A stretch of 13,937 bases of DNA from JAWLCG01 sp041687295 (lineage in GTDB: Bacteria > Planctomycetota > Phycisphaerae > SM23-33 > FEN-1343): contig JAWLCG010000097.1 of assembly GCA_041687295.1 (NCBI GenBank), positions 1 through 13,937 of the forward strand, read 5' to 3'. Position 1 is the stretch's first letter, and each line of letters begins with the position of its first letter. The notes under the pieces are model-generated. The model saw only the letters and a list, made by a program, of their open reading frames with translations, was not told the origin of the DNA and ran no database searches. Below, piece by piece: positions 13,701 to 13,937 of the stretch. A program made the position numbers and the translations under genes.

Positions 13701-13937
13701 CATCGACGGCCGGCAGCACGCCACCGGCCCGGGCGTCGGGGCGGAGGTCTCGCTGAGCAACCCCGGCGACCTGCACATGGGCGGCACGCCGAGCGGGCGC
13801 TGCCTGACGGGCGCGATCGACTTCGTCCGCATCGCCCAGAGCACGCTGGCCCAGTCCAAGACGACGATCGAGGAGCTGGCGGCGTGGCAGTTCTTCGGCC
13901 CGCAGTACCGCGACTTCACCGGCCGGGCACCCACCGG
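10786..13937 (+). CDS. Secreted right-handed beta-helix protein with LamG-like domain (cut by window edge)
   Basis: At least 1050 residues, still open at the right edge. The N-terminus (MDVRGVQRRAVWAP then MVAVSLLVSLLAGATAWGQ) is a typical signal peptide with likely cleavage near residues 30-33. Next comes YIDFEGGNDAADGLTPETAW (about 68-87), the usual entry segment of secreted parallel beta-helix proteins. About residues 375-700 contain Asn-rich turns such as IRDNDMYDLDGAGIEVGD, VLRNRIHQTG, VFNNISGN and YLFNNIAWG, fitting a pectate-lyase-like beta-helix. From about 895 a concanavalin A/LamG-like fold is visible, with MVEVIFKA, DGKWHHVIAELD, MTLYIDGRQ and GAIDFVRI. A polysaccharide-binding or lyase role is plausible, but I cannot point to a catalytic triad. 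The ATG at 10786 follows AGGGAG by about 6 bases. A domain C-terminal to LamG may exist outside the window. Confidence 0.92.
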   Translation, partial: MDVRGVQRRAVWAPMVAVSLLVSLLAGATAWGQEPAFSWQKSYARVLETGELEWAPEPFDFQAGPSVRYIDFEGGNDAADGLTPETAWKHHPWDRSAAGNAKACSGPQTYVFKRGVIYRGQLTRSESGTPDQPIILTSDPAWGEGEAVIAGSVPVTGWTQGARHGDIPDAGKVWVAAVDTLPRNVWMVNDAGEVTRLRLARTPNWVISDPEDIKSEWWVWEQPEFWKPENVYKTQGVNGRVHLGIDRQHITRKPDYYLGAVVWTEWGIVMATPYPTRVEAVDTERRGLGFQGPYYGDSEVIRPGHRYFLEDKPHYLDEPGEFWFERDGESNRGRLYVRLPEDADPNTVRIEAARHISLIDLKEARHLRVSGLSFHFTNAFWDYTQREFIHPDIDGACIRIQGTFEDVEVAHCRFGHVNKAIRFKASDTGRGDQVVIRDNDMYDLDGAGIEVGDSSRFGKSQPPFGRLGDVKVLRNRIHQTGVRPIRRQFGHTVELNYPQTAEVAGNIISRTGGASIFVFGGREGNVIDNRLLSRILIHHNRVEDSLLNTNDWGGIETWHGGPHYVFNNISGNPGGFWNWKYRYDKYNARLGFAFYLDGSNKNYLFNNIAWGRDNTPDSKYANEVAFYEAGPRYLNNYFNNTAYKFRLGSQWSPARGYHWALGNVWEDISSWVFIHGPTKEDAPGTEKNEWPHHTIAYARNVFHNISEQFGTFENNARLHESAESFRQALQQRQALATDLGVMADGPVLQDPANHDFRPRPGSAAIDQGVRVFVPWALYATVGEWLFYPAGNDPTVILDEHHLQTDYNLGDRQHRQIPLTVANADADSYGPSPLEDWIDGALTLNGTDRYAFASHETMTAPYELKHTIGRGANATVIERTIVGAELMTPDIHTSNLMVEVIFKAQSPQGQAVLVEKMDQAGYSLHLASAGQVVFKVVGNGASAELASQAILTDGKWHHVIAELDRQAGTMTLYIDGRQHATGPGVGAEVSLSNPGDLHMGGTPSGRCLTGAIDFVRIAQSTLAQSKTTIEELAAWQFFGPQYRDFTGRAPT

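Noticed and set aside
10681..13776. A 1031-residue open frame on the minus strand, opposite the secreted beta-helix protein
   Set aside because: The plus-strand frame has a signal peptide, recognisable beta-helix and LamG motifs and a ribosome-binding site. The antisense frame is a Val/Ala/Asp/Gly-rich shadow produced by high GC at third positions and has no family motifs.

Overview
This is a GC-rich window from a bacterial chromosome, most likely a member of the Planctomycetota and probably class Phycisphaerae. The lineage call rests on the large surface protein at 5200-8607. It combines an LEPR-XLL N-terminal motif, a CSLREA segment, a choice-of-anchor Q type module and a type I dockerin pair ending in LLGHWGD, a combination I associate with planctomycetes. 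Short palindromic repeats scattered between, and in places inside, genes fit the same picture. This is recognition by eye, not a database result.

Layout. Positions 1-2132 (minus strand) hold a compact presumed operon in the order GNAT acetyltransferase, DUF374-type lysophospholipid acyltransferase, thiC; thiC runs off the left edge. Positions 2133-2684 contain no gene and hold two nested inverted-repeat elements. Positions 2685-4687 (minus) hold a soluble REC-HisKA_3-HATPase kinase and, upstream of it, a class I SAM methyltransferase. Positions 4688-5199 form a divergent intergenic region with another copy of the palindromic element and the leader of the next gene. Positions 5200-8607 (plus) encode the long beta-helix/dockerin protein, whose 3' end is built from tandem palindromic repeats. 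Positions 8608-8918 are non-coding and repeat-rich. Positions 8919-10625 (plus) encode an unusual fusion of an RluA-family pseudouridine synthase with a class I methyltransferase. Positions 10786-13937 (plus) encode a secreted beta-helix protein with a C-terminal LamG-like domain, cut by the right edge.

How the parts relate. Apart from the minus-strand operon there is no evident single pathway. Thiamin-pyrimidine synthesis, lipid acylation, signalling, RNA modification and two cell-surface proteins sit side by side. The most distinctive content is (i) the pseudouridine synthase-methyltransferase fusion and (ii) a family of hairpin elements occurring as a 278-bp double-armed palindrome, as a half element and as short tandem units. 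The elements share a central hairpin, appear to supply the stop codon of one gene, and have apparently extended the reading frame of another. No RNA genes, CRISPR arrays, transposase genes or recognisable riboswitches were found.
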